DNA of 64,000 bases from Streptomyces sp. LX-29 (GCF_029541745.1 NZ_CP089746.1:4101559-4165558); one strand, 5' to 3'; positions 33,846 to 43,954 are shown, counted from the stretch's first letter. The notes: a model not told the origin generated them from the letters alone. Made by a program: numbers and translations.

Positions 33846-35282
33846 TCAGGCCGCCAGCGCCGCCAGGACCCGCCGGGCCACCTCTCGGCCGATGGGGAGC
33901 GAGGCGGTGGCCGCGGGAGAGGGGGCGTTCAGCACATGGACCATGCGGGGGGACTCGGCGATGAGGAAGTCGTCCACCAGCGTCCCGTCCCGCAGCACCG
34001 CCTGGGCGCGCACCCCCGCGGGGGCCGGCGTCAGATCGTCCGCCGTCACCTCGGGAAGCAGCCGGCGGACCGCGGTCGTGAAGGCGGCCTTGGACAGGGA
34101 GCGCTGGAGCTCGCCCGCCCCGTAGCGCCAGTGGCGGCGGGCTATCCGCCACGAGCCCGGGTAGGCGAGCGTCTCGGCCAGCTCGCGCGGGCGCACCGTA
34201 TGCCATGCGTACCCCTCCCTGGCCAGGGCGGGGACGGCATTGGGTCCGATGTGGACGCCGCCGTCGACGCCGCGGGTCAGATGCACGCCCAGGAAGGGGA
34301 AGGCGGGATCCGGAACGGGGTAGACGAGGCCGCGCACGAGGTGGGCGCGGGACGGCGACAGCGCGTAGTACTCGCCGCGGAAGGGCACGATCCGCATGCG
34401 GGGGTCGTCCCCGGCCAGCCGGGCGATGTGGTCGCAGTGCAGGCCCGCGCAGTTGACCAGCATCCGGGCGCGCAGCACCGTCCCGTCGGTCGTGCGCACG
34501 GCGACCGCCGCGGCGCCCCGCCCCGTCGATCCCGCGCGGGTGGCAAGGCCCTCGCCTGTCCGCCCGTCGAGCACGGCCACGGCCGATTCGTCGACCGCGG
34601 CCTGCCCACGCGGGACGGCCGACCCCGCCGGGCCGTCGTCCACCGCCGCGTAGTCACCTCCGGAGGCGCCGCTTCGGACGGTGGCGCCGCCCGCCGGCGG
34701 TGTCGCGCCGCTCCGCGCCCGGACGCCGCCGGTCCTCGTGCGGCGTCCGATGGTGCGCACCTCCGCCCCGTACCGCACCGAGGCGCCCGCCTCCTGGGCC
34801 AGCTCGGCGAGCCGGGCGGCCACGGCCGCGAAGTCGCAGACACCGGTGGTGCCGACATGGATGGCGGCGAGGCCGCGCACATGGGGTTCGTACTCGGTGA
34901 TCTGGGCGGGGCCCAGCTCGCGCACCGGAATGCCGTTCTCCCGGCCGCGCTGCACGAGGGCGTGGAGTCGGGGCAGCTCGGCGCGGTCCGTCGCGACGAT
35001 GAGCTTGCCGGTCACCTCGTGCGGGATGGCGTGCTCGGCGCAGAACCTCACCATCTCCGCGGCACCCCGCACCGCGAACCGCGCCTTCAGCGAGTCCGGC
35101 CGGTAGTAGATGCCGCTGTGGATGACGCCGCTGTTGCGGCCGGTCTGGTGGCGGGCGGGGCCCGCCTCCTTCTCCAGCACCACCACGTCGATGCCCGGGG
35201 CGGCCCGCGTCAGCGCATACGCGGTCGACAGGCCGACGATCCCGCCCCCGATCACCAGCACATCGCAGTCCAACGCCGTCAC
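33846..35282 (-). CDS. lhgO: L-2-hydroxyglutarate oxidase-like FAD enzyme with a large insertion
   Basis: 478 residues from GTG 35282 with GGGGGGAGG upstream. FAD-binding DVLVIGGGIVGLSTAYAL at the N-terminus, the family block HQTGRNSGVIHSGIYYRP, PVRELGPAQITEYEPHVRGL, VNCAGLHCDHIARLAGDDP and PFRGEYYALSP all fit the LhgO/DAO family, which oxidises L-2-hydroxyglutarate to 2-oxoglutarate. The usual length is about 400. The extra about 75-80 residues fall between residues 181 and 262 and are Gly/Ala/Arg-rich and repetitive (SGATPPAGGATVRSGASGG). The C-terminus TASLPIGREVARRVLAALAA is normal. The insertion lies between two conserved strands and is probably a surface loop. Activity is likely kept, but not certain. 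Confidence 0.85.
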   Translation of the reverse strand: MTALDCDVLVIGGGIVGLSTAYALTRAAPGIDVVVLEKEAGPARHQTGRNSGVIHSGIYYRPDSLKARFAVRGAAEMVRFCAEHAIPHEVTGKLIVATDRAELPRLHALVQRGRENGIPVRELGPAQITEYEPHVRGLAAIHVGTTGVCDFAAVAARLAELAQEAGASVRYGAEVRTIGRRTRTGGVRARSGATPPAGGATVRSGASGGDYAAVDDGPAGSAVPRGQAAVDESAVAVLDGRTGEGLATRAGSTGRGAAAVAVRTTDGTVLRARMLVNCAGLHCDHIARLAGDDPRMRIVPFRGEYYALSPSRAHLVRGLVYPVPDPAFPFLGVHLTRGVDGGVHIGPNAVPALAREGYAWHTVRPRELAETLAYPGSWRIARRHWRYGAGELQRSLSKAAFTTAVRRLLPEVTADDLTPAPAGVRAQAVLRDGTLVDDFLIAESPRMVHVLNAPSPAATASLPIGREVARRVLAALAA

Positions 35283-35558
35283 ACCACCACACCTCCCCCC
35301 GCGCCTCGCCGCTCAACCGCTCCCCGACGATCACTATCATGACCCGCCCCACTGACAACGGGCCCGAACAGGACGAGATCACGCCCCTAGCGGGAGATCA
35401 CGCCTATCGGTGATCACGCCGCCCGCCGTTGATCACCTCGGATGCGCCCGGCCGAGGTGGCGGTCGGCCACCCTGAGGCGACGGGCGGACGCACACGGCC
35501 GACGTGCCGGACGCGCTCGGTCCCCGCGCCGGACGCGCCCGGTCCACGCGGAGGCCGA

Positions 35559-36989
35559 TCATGCCGGAGCGACCAGCAGCGGCCGCGCCCGCTCCCGCAG
35601 CTCCATCACCCGCGGCTCGTCCCCGTAGGGCTCGAGCCGGTGCAGCAGATCGCGCACGTACTCGGTGGTGCGCGCCGAGGAGATGCGGCCGGCGACCTCG
35701 ACCGCGCGGGTGCCCTGTGCGCACGCCGCGTCCAGGTTGCCGGACTCCAGCTCGGCGACGGCCGACACCACCAGCCGCAGCCCGTGCGAGCGGACGAACT
35801 CCTCGGTGGGCCGGGCCAGCGCCTGCTCCGTGAAGCGCCGCACCTGACGGGGGAGGCGCAGGTCGCGGTAGCACTCGGCGGCGTCGGCGGCGAACCGCTC
35901 CTGGCTGTAGAAGTCCAACCACGACGGGTCCGGATCGCCCGCGCGGGCGCGCTCAAGCCACCCCTCCGCTGCCTTGAGCGCGGCCCCACAGGCCGGTCCG
36001 TCGCCGGCCTTGGCCTGGGCGCGGGCCTCCACGAGGCGGAAGAAACTCATCGTCCGGGCGGTGGCCAGTCCGCGGTTGCGCTCCAGGGCGGCTTGGGCGA
36101 GGTCCACGCCCTCGTCCGCGAAGCCCCGGTAGGTGGCCTGCAGGCTCATCGACGCCAGCACATAGCCGCCCAGCGGCACATCGGCCGCCGCGCGGGCCAG
36201 CCGCAGCGCCTGGATGTAGTAGCGCTGCGCGGCCTCCTGCTGCCCGGTGTCGAAGGCCATCCAGCCGGCCAGCCGGGTCAGTTCGGCGGTGGCGCCGAAC
36301 AGGGCGCGGCCGACCTCGTCGCTGTAGGAGCCGAGCAGCAGGGGCGCGGCGTCGACCCGCAGACACTCGGGGACCATGGACGAACGCCAGTCGCCGCCGC
36401 CGTACTTGGAGTCCCAGCGGCGCGCGTCCTCGGCCGCCTCCCGCAACTTGGTGACGTCGCTGTGGCCCACCCGCTGGGGTAAGCCGTCCGCGCTGTGGAC
36501 CTCGGCCTCTTTGGGCTCCCGCGCGACGGAGCTGTCGGCGGGGGATATCAGCCATCGTGAGGCAGGGGTGGCGTACGCGCTTACTGCGAACGATCCGGCC
36601 AGGCTCTGCCAGATGCCGCCCCCGCCGCGGCGTCCGGCCAGATCCAGCCGGTAGAGCTCGGTGGCGCTGCGCACGGCCTGGCCTATGTCGCGTGGGAAGG
36701 CGAGGCCGACCTCGGGCGCGGGGTCGGCGTCGGCCAGGCCGATCTCGTGCAACGGCACCGGGCGACCCAGCTTGGAGCCGATGGCGGCGGCGATGAGATG
36801 AGGCGCGGCGCCCTGCGGGACCATGCCCTTCGACACCCACCTGGCCACCGACGTCTTGTCATAGCGAAGTGTCAGGCCACGTTGGGCGCCGAGGTCGTTG
36901 ACTCTGCGCGCGAGCCCGGCATTGCTGATCCCCGCGAGGGCGAGAACGGTGCCGAGCTTCTCGTTCGGCCCGCGTGGCTCCCTGGACAT
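35559..36989 (-). CDS. NsdA-like regulatory protein with N-terminal HTH and TPR-like helices
   Basis: 476 residues from ATG 36989, with GAGGGG upstream; a start 26 codons earlier lacks a site. Residues 1-65 carry NEKLGTVLALAGISNAGLAR and TSVARWVSKGMVPQG, a helix-turn-helix-like unit. The rest is alpha-helical with repeats of TPR character (AAQRYYIQALRLARAAADVP, SLQATYRGFADEGVDLAQAA, ECYRDLRLPRQVRRFTEQAL). This architecture is that of the Streptomyces NsdA/sporulation-associated family, which affects antibiotic production and sporulation. A GTG-rich 760-base gap separates it from the divergent asparagine-synthase-like gene. DNA binding is inferred, and a TPR part may sense a peptide or partner protein. 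Confidence 0.85.
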   Translation of the reverse strand: MSREPRGPNEKLGTVLALAGISNAGLARRVNDLGAQRGLTLRYDKTSVARWVSKGMVPQGAAPHLIAAAIGSKLGRPVPLHEIGLADADPAPEVGLAFPRDIGQAVRSATELYRLDLAGRRGGGGIWQSLAGSFAVSAYATPASRWLISPADSSVAREPKEAEVHSADGLPQRVGHSDVTKLREAAEDARRWDSKYGGGDWRSSMVPECLRVDAAPLLLGSYSDEVGRALFGATAELTRLAGWMAFDTGQQEAAQRYYIQALRLARAAADVPLGGYVLASMSLQATYRGFADEGVDLAQAALERNRGLATARTMSFFRLVEARAQAKAGDGPACGAALKAAEGWLERARAGDPDPSWLDFYSQERFAADAAECYRDLRLPRQVRRFTEQALARPTEEFVRSHGLRLVVSAVAELESGNLDAACAQGTRAVEVAGRISSARTTEYVRDLLHRLEPYGDEPRVMELRERARPLLVAPA

Positions 36990-37748
36990 GCGCACCCCTC
37001 GAACAGCACCGACGGCCGCCCCGGCATAGGCACGGGGCATTCGTAAACCCAGCGTAGTTCGCCGCATCCCGACCGTTAAGAGGTGGTGTCCCGGATGGCG
37101 AGATTCTTGTACGAACGGGCGTGCGGCGCGGGGCGTGTGCTCCCGGTGTGTGTGGCTGTGCGCCCGTGTGTGCGCTCTGCCTGGTCCCTCGCGGGAGCGT
37201 TTCCATGGGTGGTGCGTGGGTCGGCCCGCTGCACTGGAGCCAGTGGGCTGGGGGACGCCGCCGCCTCATTCCCCGCGGGCGGCGGAACGGTCCGGGAGGC
37301 GAACGCGCCTCCCGGACTGTGGCGTTGGGCCACCGCAAGCCCATGGCGAGCGCCTCGGCAGATTGGCCGAATGACGCTCATCGAGGCCGGGCTCCGCGGC
37401 GGGCCGGGGAGGGGGAGGCCCGGCGCGGAAGTCCCTTGTGTCACCACCGAGTCATCACCTCTGATGACATTCGCATCCTTGCGCGCGGCCGCGGACGCGG
37501 GCTCTCGCGCGGGCCACTCGTGGCAGCATGGGCCCCAGCGGGAGCGCCGTCGTGCGCCGGCGGAGAGAACGGCGGGAGCGGGAAGCGCGCCATGAACGGC
37601 CCCGCGCGGTGCACGCGTCGGAGCGCGGGTCCGCTGGGGCGTCGTTGACGTTGTTGACCGAGTGTTGCCCGGATGGATGCCGAAATCGTCGACGTGCTGT
37701 GCATGATGGCTGCTACTTCTTGGTTGTCCACAGCCTGTGGAGGCGGCG
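36990..37748. other. 760-base gap between two divergent genes
   Basis: No gene can be supported; the 170-codon frame at 37083 has poor codon structure and no start site. It must hold the promoters of the NsdA-like and asparagine-synthase-like genes. A palindrome TCCACAG-C-CTGTGGA (37727-37741), containing a DnaA-box-like TTGTCCACA, lies just before the latter gene. Confidence 0.5.
37724..37741 (+). promoter_or_regulatory. DnaA-box-like TTGTCCACA within a palindrome
   Basis: TTGTCCACA at 37724-37732 matches the Streptomyces DnaA box. With the following bases it forms a TCCACAG-C-CTGTGGA palindrome that overlaps the ribosome site GGAGG. Related elements occur at 40096-40104 and 47979-47987. 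Confidence 0.45.
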
Positions 37749-39842
37749 ATGCGGTGGTTGGTGGGGTGGAGCAGTACCGCCTCGGGGGCCGCCGCGGCCG
37801 AGGGCGGCGCGGTGCAGCCGGTGGGCGCCCAGCTCCTGTGGGCCGACCCGGACCCCCTGTGGGCGGTCGGTGACTGGCGCCCGGACGAGGTACGCGTCGT
37901 CCAGGCCGACCCGTTCACCCGGCTCGCCGTCCTCGGCTGCTGCGCGGCGAGCGACGAGGAACTGCGCGTCGGGCTGTTCGCCGCGCGGGGCGGCGCGCTG
38001 CGCCATCTGACCGCCTGGCCCGGCAGCTACACCGCCGTCACCCAGGTCGGCCGCCGCGTCACCGTGGTCGGCGACCTGGCCGGGGCCCGCCCGGTCTTCC
38101 ACGCCCCCTGGGCGGACGGCACCGCCTACGCCACGGCCGCGCTTCCGCTGGCCGACCTCATCGAGGCGCAGCTCGACGTCAGCCATCTCGCCGCCCTCCT
38201 GGCCTGCCCCGACTCGCCGGAGGCCGTCGGCGACGGCACGCCCTACGCCGGCGTGCGCCGGGTGCCTCCGGGCCACGCGCTGATTCTGCGGGAGGGCATC
38301 CGCGACATCGTCGGCTACGAGCCCATCGCCTCGCTCGCCGTGGCCGCGCCCCAACTCGACGCGGACAAGGCGGTGGACGGCGTGCGCGACGCCCTCGTCG
38401 ACGCGGTCCGCGCGAGGCTGGCCGCCCCGCGCCACGCCCCCCATGTCGACGTCCGCCTGGATCCCGGCCCGGTACCCGGCATGGGCCCCGCGGACCGGCG
38501 TGCCGCGCGGGGCGTGCCCGCCCCCGGCGTGGGCGCCGACCTCTCCGGCGGCAGCGCCTCCGGCACGCTGGCGCTGCTGGCCGCCGGCCTGCCGGGGCTG
38601 CCGGGGATGCTGGGCCACGGCACCGAGGCCGGCGAGCGGCTGCTCGCCGTCACCTTCAACGACCTGGTGCCGGACGCGGGCGGCGGGCGAGCCCGCGAGG
38701 CCGAGCTGGAGCGCGCCCGCGCGATCGCCGCCAACCCGCGGCTGCACCACGTGGTCGTGGCCGCGGGCACCGAGGCGCTGCCGTACGCCGCCCTCGGCGG
38801 CGGGCCGCTCACCGACGAGCCCGGGCCCTCGCTGATCCTCGCCGAGCGCCACCGCCGCCGGTTGGCGGCAGGCAGCGCTGACCACCTCGTCGGGCACGGC
38901 GCGCGCCAGGTCATCGACGCGCACCCGGCACGCCTGGCCGACCTGCTGCTCGACCGGCGCCGCCGCCATCTGCTGCGCCCCGCCACCGCCTTGGCGCGCG
39001 CCGACGGCACCACCGCCTACTCCTTCGTCGTGCCGTTCACCGTCTACCGCGCGGCACGCCGGTTGGCCCGCACGCCCTACCGGGAAGGCGTCCAGGCGGC
39101 CGCGCACCGCCTCTTGGAGCGCCGCGTCGCGGGCGAGCACGGTCCAGGAGGCAGCGCGGACGCCGTCGCCGCCTCGCTCGCCGCGCTCACCTGGTGCAGA
39201 CCCGGTCCGGCCGCGCGCTGGCTGACGGGTGAGGCCTTGGCGGAAGTATCGGTTCGTCTGGAGGCGGCGGCCGCCCGTCCCGGTACGCTGCGCCGCCCCG
39301 GCGAGCGGCGGGCCGACGCGGCGCTCGCCCGCCACGCCGCCGACCACCGGGTGCTGGAACAGGCCGCGGAGGTGCGCAGCCAGCGCCTCCACGCGCCGTT
39401 CCTCGACAACCAGGTCGTACGCGCCTGCCGTGCGCTCCCCGAGGCCCTCCGTGTGCAGCCGGGGGCGCGCGCCGCGGTCTTGCGCGCCGTCCTCGCCGGT
39501 GCCGGCATCCGCGAACTCCCCGCCGGGTGGGGCGCCACCTCCCACGCCTCCCACAACGCGGCCGTACGGGCCGGACTCACCGCCTCCGTCGGCGAACTGG
39601 TCGACCTCTTCCGCGCCCCGCTGCTGGCCGACGCCGGCCTGGTCGAGGCGCGTGTCGTGCGGAAGGCCCTGCGGGCGGCCGCCGAAGGCGAGCGACTGCC
39701 GCTGGACGGCCTGGCCGAACTGGTCTCCACCGAGCTGTGGCTGCGGCGGCTGCTGGCCCGACGCGGCACCTGCTGGACCGGGACAGCCGCGCCGAGACAG
39801 CGTGCGGTCGCCGGCGGCGTGGTCCCCCGCCCCAGCCTGTGA
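37749..39842 (+). CDS. Asparagine-synthase-like protein without glutaminase nucleophile
   Basis: 697 residues from ATG 37749 (GGAGGCGGCG upstream). The C-terminal half is an asparagine synthase ATP-pyrophosphatase domain: VGADLSGGSASGTLALLAA at about 260-280 carries the SGG(x)S P-loop, and RSQRLHAPFLDNQVVRACRA is the family DxxV region. The N-terminal half resembles the class II glutaminase fold (AVLGCCAASDEELRVGLFAA, GDLAGARPVFHAPW, AALPLADLIEAQLDV), but the protein begins MRWLVGWSS, so the catalytic Cys at position 2 is missing. Lasso peptide cyclases share this deviation. Here no precursor peptide or leader peptidase is nearby. It may use free ammonia, form an adenylate, or make an amide. 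It precedes an AfsR-like regulator. Confidence 0.83.
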   Translation: MRWLVGWSSTASGAAAAEGGAVQPVGAQLLWADPDPLWAVGDWRPDEVRVVQADPFTRLAVLGCCAASDEELRVGLFAARGGALRHLTAWPGSYTAVTQVGRRVTVVGDLAGARPVFHAPWADGTAYATAALPLADLIEAQLDVSHLAALLACPDSPEAVGDGTPYAGVRRVPPGHALILREGIRDIVGYEPIASLAVAAPQLDADKAVDGVRDALVDAVRARLAAPRHAPHVDVRLDPGPVPGMGPADRRAARGVPAPGVGADLSGGSASGTLALLAAGLPGLPGMLGHGTEAGERLLAVTFNDLVPDAGGGRAREAELERARAIAANPRLHHVVVAAGTEALPYAALGGGPLTDEPGPSLILAERHRRRLAAGSADHLVGHGARQVIDAHPARLADLLLDRRRRHLLRPATALARADGTTAYSFVVPFTVYRAARRLARTPYREGVQAAAHRLLERRVAGEHGPGGSADAVAASLAALTWCRPGPAARWLTGEALAEVSVRLEAAAARPGTLRRPGERRADAALARHAADHRVLEQAAEVRSQRLHAPFLDNQVVRACRALPEALRVQPGARAAVLRAVLAGAGIRELPAGWGATSHASHNAAVRAGLTASVGELVDLFRAPLLADAGLVEARVVRKALRAAAEGERLPLDGLAELVSTELWLRRLLARRGTCWTGTAAPRQRAVAGGVVPRPSL

Positions 39843-40095
39843 GCGCCGAAGTGGCCGCGGCAGCCCCCGCGTCGCGGGGGTACGCCGGCCGCCGGCCCCG
39901 GCGTGAGAGCGACAGCCGATGAGCCCGGCTCGGTCCGGCGCGCGTACGCCGTGGCGCACGGCCGCGAGACCGCGCCCGTGCGCCACCCCCGCCGCGAACC
40001 CGCAAGTCCCCGAACCCGCAACCCCCTTCCGCACCTCGCGCCGTCCGTGTCATGCCCTGCCCCACCCACCACCGTCGTGGCGGAACGCACAGGGG

Positions 40096-40104
40096 TTGTC
40101 CACA
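40096..40104 (+). promoter_or_regulatory. DnaA-box-like TTGTCCACA before the AfsR-like gene
   Basis: Exact TTGTCCACA 32 bases before the ATG at 40137, followed by GGCCCC. Not shown to bind DnaA; see findings. Confidence 0.45.
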
Positions 40105-40136
40105 GGCCCCGGCGCTTCCTCCCGTGACCGGAGACA

Positions 40137-43100
40137 ATGACCACCGTGCGGTATCTCATCCTCGGCGCCACAGAGGCGCGCGACAGTCATGGGCAGCCCG
40201 TGCCGCTCGGCGGCGCACGGCTGCGGGCACTGCTGGCCGCGCTCGCGCTGCGCGCCCCGCGTCCCGCCGCCACCCCGGTCGACGTGCTCATCGACGAGGT
40301 GTGGGGCGACGATCCCCCGCACGACGCCCCCGCGGCCCTCCAGGCGCTGGTCGGCCGGCTGCGCCGGGCCATCGGCAAGGAGGCCGTCCGCTCCGCCCCC
40401 GGCGGCTACCGCCTCGACGCGGCCGCCGACGATATCGACCTCTTCCGCTTCGAGCGCCTCGTCGACGAGGGCGGTCGCGCCCTGGACGCCGGAGACGCGG
40501 ACACCGCCGCCGTCACGCTTCGCGCGGCGCTCGCCCTGTGGCGCGGGCCGGCCCTCGCCGACCTCCCCGACCGGGAGGCGGCCGCCGCCCGCCCCGAGGC
40601 CCTGCGGCTGACCGCGCTGCACCAGCGGGTGGCGGCGGACCTGGCGCTCGGACGAGCCGTGGAGGTCGTGCCCGAGCTGCGCGAGCTCGTCGCCGGCCAT
40701 CCGCTGGACGAGCCGTTCCACGCCCAGCTGATCCGGGCGCTGCGCGCCGCCGGCCGGTCGGCCGACGCCCTCGCCGCCTACGAGGACGCGCGCCGGTCCC
40801 TGGCCGACCACCTCGGCGCGGACCCCGGGGCGGAGCTCCAGGCGCTGCATCAGCAGCTGCTGAACGGCACAGACCCGGCCGCCCCGCCCGCCGCGGCCGC
40901 CCCCGCCCCCACGGTGCTCGCAACGCCCCCGCGCTCGGCGACCCTCGGAAACCTGCGCTCCCGGCTGACCAGCTTCATCGGCCGCCAGCATGAGGTCCAT
41001 GCCCTCCGGGCGGAGCTCGGCGGCGCCCGCCTGGTCACCCTCACCGGCCCCGGCGGCTCCGGCAAGACCCGGCTCTCGGAGGAGACCGCCGCGACCCTGG
41101 CGGCCGACGACTACCCCGACGGCGTCTGGGCCGCCGAGCTCGCCCCGCTCGACGACCCACGCGCCGTGCCCGGCGCCGTCCTGAGCGCGATCGGCCGCCG
41201 CGACACCACCCTTCTCGCCTCGGGGCTCGAGGGCCGCACGAGCGGCCTGGAGGGCGCCGACCCGACCGCGCGGCTCATCGAACACTGCGCCCAGCGCCGT
41301 CTGCTGCTCCTCCTCGACAACTGCGAGCACGTCATCGACGCCGCCGCCCGACTCGCCGAGGCGCTGCTCGCGCACTGCCCGGGCGTCACCGTGTTGGCCA
41401 CCAGCCGCGAGCCGCTCGGGGTGCCCGGGGAGACCGTCCGCCCCGTGGAGCCGCTGCGTCCCGTCCCGGCCCACCAGCTCTTCGCCGAGCGCGCCGCCGC
41501 CGTGCGCCCCGGATTCGACCCCGCGAGCGACCCCGAGACCGAGGCCGCCGTCGCCGAGATCTGTCGGCGGTTGGACGGGCTGCCGCTGGCGATCGAGTTG
41601 GCGGCTGCCCGGCTGCGGCTGTTGACCCCGCGACAGATCGCGGACCGACTGGACGACCGGTTCCGGCTGCTGACCAGCGGCAGTCGTACGGTGCTGCCGC
41701 GCCAGCAGACGCTGCGCGCGGTCGTGGACTGGTCCTGGGAGCTGCTGGACGAGCGCGAGCGCACCGTGCTGCGCCGGCTGTCGGTCTTCGCGGGCGGCTG
41801 CGACCTGCCGGCGGCCGAAGCCGTCTGCGCCGACGAGGACGCCCCCGGCGCGGCCTTCGGGGCCGCCGAGCCCGCCGCCGCCCTCGCCGGGCGGTCCACG
41901 GGTGAGCCCGCCGCGACCGACCGCACCGGCCCCGAGCGGCTCACCCGCGCTCAGGACCCTGCCCCGGACCTCGTCCGGGACCCTGGCCGAGACCCCGACC
42001 CGGAGGGGCCCGGCGTGCGCGTCCGGCGCGAGGAGATCCTCGATGTGCTCGGCGCCCTGGTCGACAAGTCGCTGCTGGTGGTCGGCTATCCCCAGGGCAC
42101 CGGCGGCGAGCCGGGCGAGACCCGGTACGGGATGCTGGAGACCATCCACGAGTACGTGAGCGAGCGCGCCGCCGAGCACCCCGCCGCCCGGCGCGACCAC
42201 ACCGCCGCCGTCCGCCGCCACATCGCCCACGTCCGTGCCTTCCTCCACACCGCGGAGCCCCGTCTTCGCTCGGCTGAGCAGCTGCCGTGGCTGCGCCGTG
42301 TGGAGAGCGACCTGGACAACATCCGCGCCGCCTTGCACCGTGCGCTCCTCGCGTCGGACGTCGACGCGGCGCTGGGGATCGTCTTCGACATGGGCTGGTT
42401 CTGGTGGTTGCGCAACTACCGGGACGAGGGCGCCTCATGGGTCGCCCGCACCGCCGAGCTGCTGGCCGCCGCGAGGGCGGACGAGGGCGGAGCCGACGAG
42501 TCCGGAGCGGACGAGGACGCGGCGCACTTCTGGGACCGGCTCGACCTCGAACTCCTCCGCTACTTCCTGCTCGCGGAACAGCGCGTCGAGCACGAACTGC
42601 GGAGCGAGAAGGCGCTGGCCGGAGCCGAGCGCATCCGCAAGGCCTACGGAGGCAACCCCGGCCCGCGCGCGGCCCGGTTCCCCGGCCTGATGTGGCCCTT
42701 CGCGGCCTTTCTCGTCCACGGCCTCAAGGGCGTGGCCCCGCTGCTCGACACGGCCGTGGCCAACTGCCGGGCGCACGGCGGCGACTGGGCCCTCGGCGTG
42801 CTGCTGATGTTCCGCACCCACATAGCCATCGACCTGCCCGGCGGCGTCGCGCGGGCCAAGAACGACTGGAGGGAGCTCCGCGAGCTCAGCAGGCTGGTCG
42901 GCGACCGCTGGGTACTCGCCCAGGTGGAGGGCGCGAACGGCGAGATGGCGACGGCGTACGGCCGGTACGCCGAGGCGCGCGAATCATACGAGGAGGCCCT
43001 ACGCCTCGCGCGGGAGCTCGGCGCCTACACCGAGACGCCCTTCCTGATCACCCGACTGGCCGACCTCGCCTGTCACGAGGGGGATCTGGAAGGGGCGGTG

Positions 43101-43670
43101 AAGCTGCTGGACCGCTCTGAGGAGGAGGCGGAGCGCTATGGGGTACGGGACGCGCGCGCCTTCAACCGAGCGCTGCGAGCCCTGATCGAGCTGCTCAACG
43201 ACAATGTGGCGGCGGCCAGGACGCTGCTCGAGCAGGCCCGGGACGTCGGGTTCCAGGCCAGCCCGCCCCCGCAGTTCTGGGTCGTGGTCGAGAGCCTGGA
43301 CGCCCGCATCACGGCGAGCGAGGGCGATCTGCGCGGGGCGCTCTCGAAGATCCGCTCCGCCCTTCGCAGCGGCCTCGAATCGAGCAGCACGGAAGTGGTG
43401 CTCGCGTCACAGGCGGAGACCGCCGGCTATGTGCTGACGAGTCTGGGGGAGCACGCGCTCGCGGCCCGGATGCTGGGCGCGGCCGACGGCTGGCGAGGCG
43501 AGCTGCCCCGCTCCGGGGCGCTCCAGCAGGATGCCGCGATGGTCGAGCGGGCCGGACGCGCGGCGCTGGGAGAGGCGGCGTTCGAGGAGCTGCGCGGTGG
43601 CGGCAGTCGACTGTCGGTGGAGGAGTGCATAGCCCTGCTCCGTGGGCTGGAGGACGGCGAGCGGCCGTAA
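40137..43670 (+). CDS. AfsR-like (SARP-NB-ARC-TPR) transcriptional activator
   Basis: 1177 residues from ATG 40137; GTG 40146 is an alternative with a better-spaced GGAG. Order: an OmpR-type winged helix (about 1-90: LGGARLRALLAALALRAP, DVLIDEVWGDDPP), a BTAD helical domain (about 95-245), an NB-ARC ATPase with GPGGSGKTRL near 303, LLLLDNCEHVIDAAARL and LATSREPLGVPGE, then TPR-like repeats from about 700. Such proteins switch on antibiotic and developmental genes; AfsR is controlled by Ser/Thr kinases. A 60-residue Pro/Asp/Arg-rich insertion (about 567-626) interrupts the helical region (TRAQDPAPDLVRDPGRD). The asparagine-synthase-like gene lies upstream, so it is a possible target. Confidence 0.93.
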   Translation: MTTVRYLILGATEARDSHGQPVPLGGARLRALLAALALRAPRPAATPVDVLIDEVWGDDPPHDAPAALQALVGRLRRAIGKEAVRSAPGGYRLDAAADDIDLFRFERLVDEGGRALDAGDADTAAVTLRAALALWRGPALADLPDREAAAARPEALRLTALHQRVAADLALGRAVEVVPELRELVAGHPLDEPFHAQLIRALRAAGRSADALAAYEDARRSLADHLGADPGAELQALHQQLLNGTDPAAPPAAAAPAPTVLATPPRSATLGNLRSRLTSFIGRQHEVHALRAELGGARLVTLTGPGGSGKTRLSEETAATLAADDYPDGVWAAELAPLDDPRAVPGAVLSAIGRRDTTLLASGLEGRTSGLEGADPTARLIEHCAQRRLLLLLDNCEHVIDAAARLAEALLAHCPGVTVLATSREPLGVPGETVRPVEPLRPVPAHQLFAERAAAVRPGFDPASDPETEAAVAEICRRLDGLPLAIELAAARLRLLTPRQIADRLDDRFRLLTSGSRTVLPRQQTLRAVVDWSWELLDERERTVLRRLSVFAGGCDLPAAEAVCADEDAPGAAFGAAEPAAALAGRSTGEPAATDRTGPERLTRAQDPAPDLVRDPGRDPDPEGPGVRVRREEILDVLGALVDKSLLVVGYPQGTGGEPGETRYGMLETIHEYVSERAAEHPAARRDHTAAVRRHIAHVRAFLHTAEPRLRSAEQLPWLRRVESDLDNIRAALHRALLASDVDAALGIVFDMGWFWWLRNYRDEGASWVARTAELLAAARADEGGADESGADEDAAHFWDRLDLELLRYFLLAEQRVEHELRSEKALAGAERIRKAYGGNPGPRAARFPGLMWPFAAFLVHGLKGVAPLLDTAVANCRAHGGDWALGVLLMFRTHIAIDLPGGVARAKNDWRELRELSRLVGDRWVLAQVEGANGEMATAYGRYAEARESYEEALRLARELGAYTETPFLITRLADLACHEGDLEGAVKLLDRSEEEAERYGVRDARAFNRALRALIELLNDNVAAARTLLEQARDVGFQASPPPQFWVVVESLDARITASEGDLRGALSKIRSALRSGLESSSTEVVLASQAETAGYVLTSLGEHALAARMLGAADGWRGELPRSGALQQDAAMVERAGRAALGEAAFEELRGGGSRLSVEECIALLRGLEDGERP

Positions 43671-43735
43671 CGGCGCGGCGGCGGTCCACGGGTGGCCACC
43701 CGGATCGCCGACCGCGGAACGCGAATCGTTGATGG

Positions 43736-43772
43736 CGGCTCGCGGCTCGCGGCTCGCGGCTCGCGGCTCGCG
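43736..43772. repeat. ctcgcgg microsatellite
   Basis: Short tandem run of cggctcgcggctcgcggctc in a 37-base block within the gap after the AfsR-like gene. Confidence 0.8.
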
Positions 43773-43954
43773 GGCCGAGAGGGCCCGCACCGGGGCCCAG
43801 GCCGCGGGTCACACCGGGGCCCACGCCGCCACGCGCGGGCGGCGGGCCGTGGCCTGTCGTCGGAGCCGCGCCCGCCCGGCACCCCCGCTGCGAGCCGTCG
43901 GCCGGGAGCCGCGGCTTCACCACCGCGTGCGGTGATGCTCTGGGCCGGAAGCCT

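Noticed and set aside
37083..37595. 170-codon frame in the gap before the asparagine-synthase-like gene
   Set aside because: Cys/Trp/Arg-rich mixed content, no start signal and no similarity to a known family; more likely promoter sequence.
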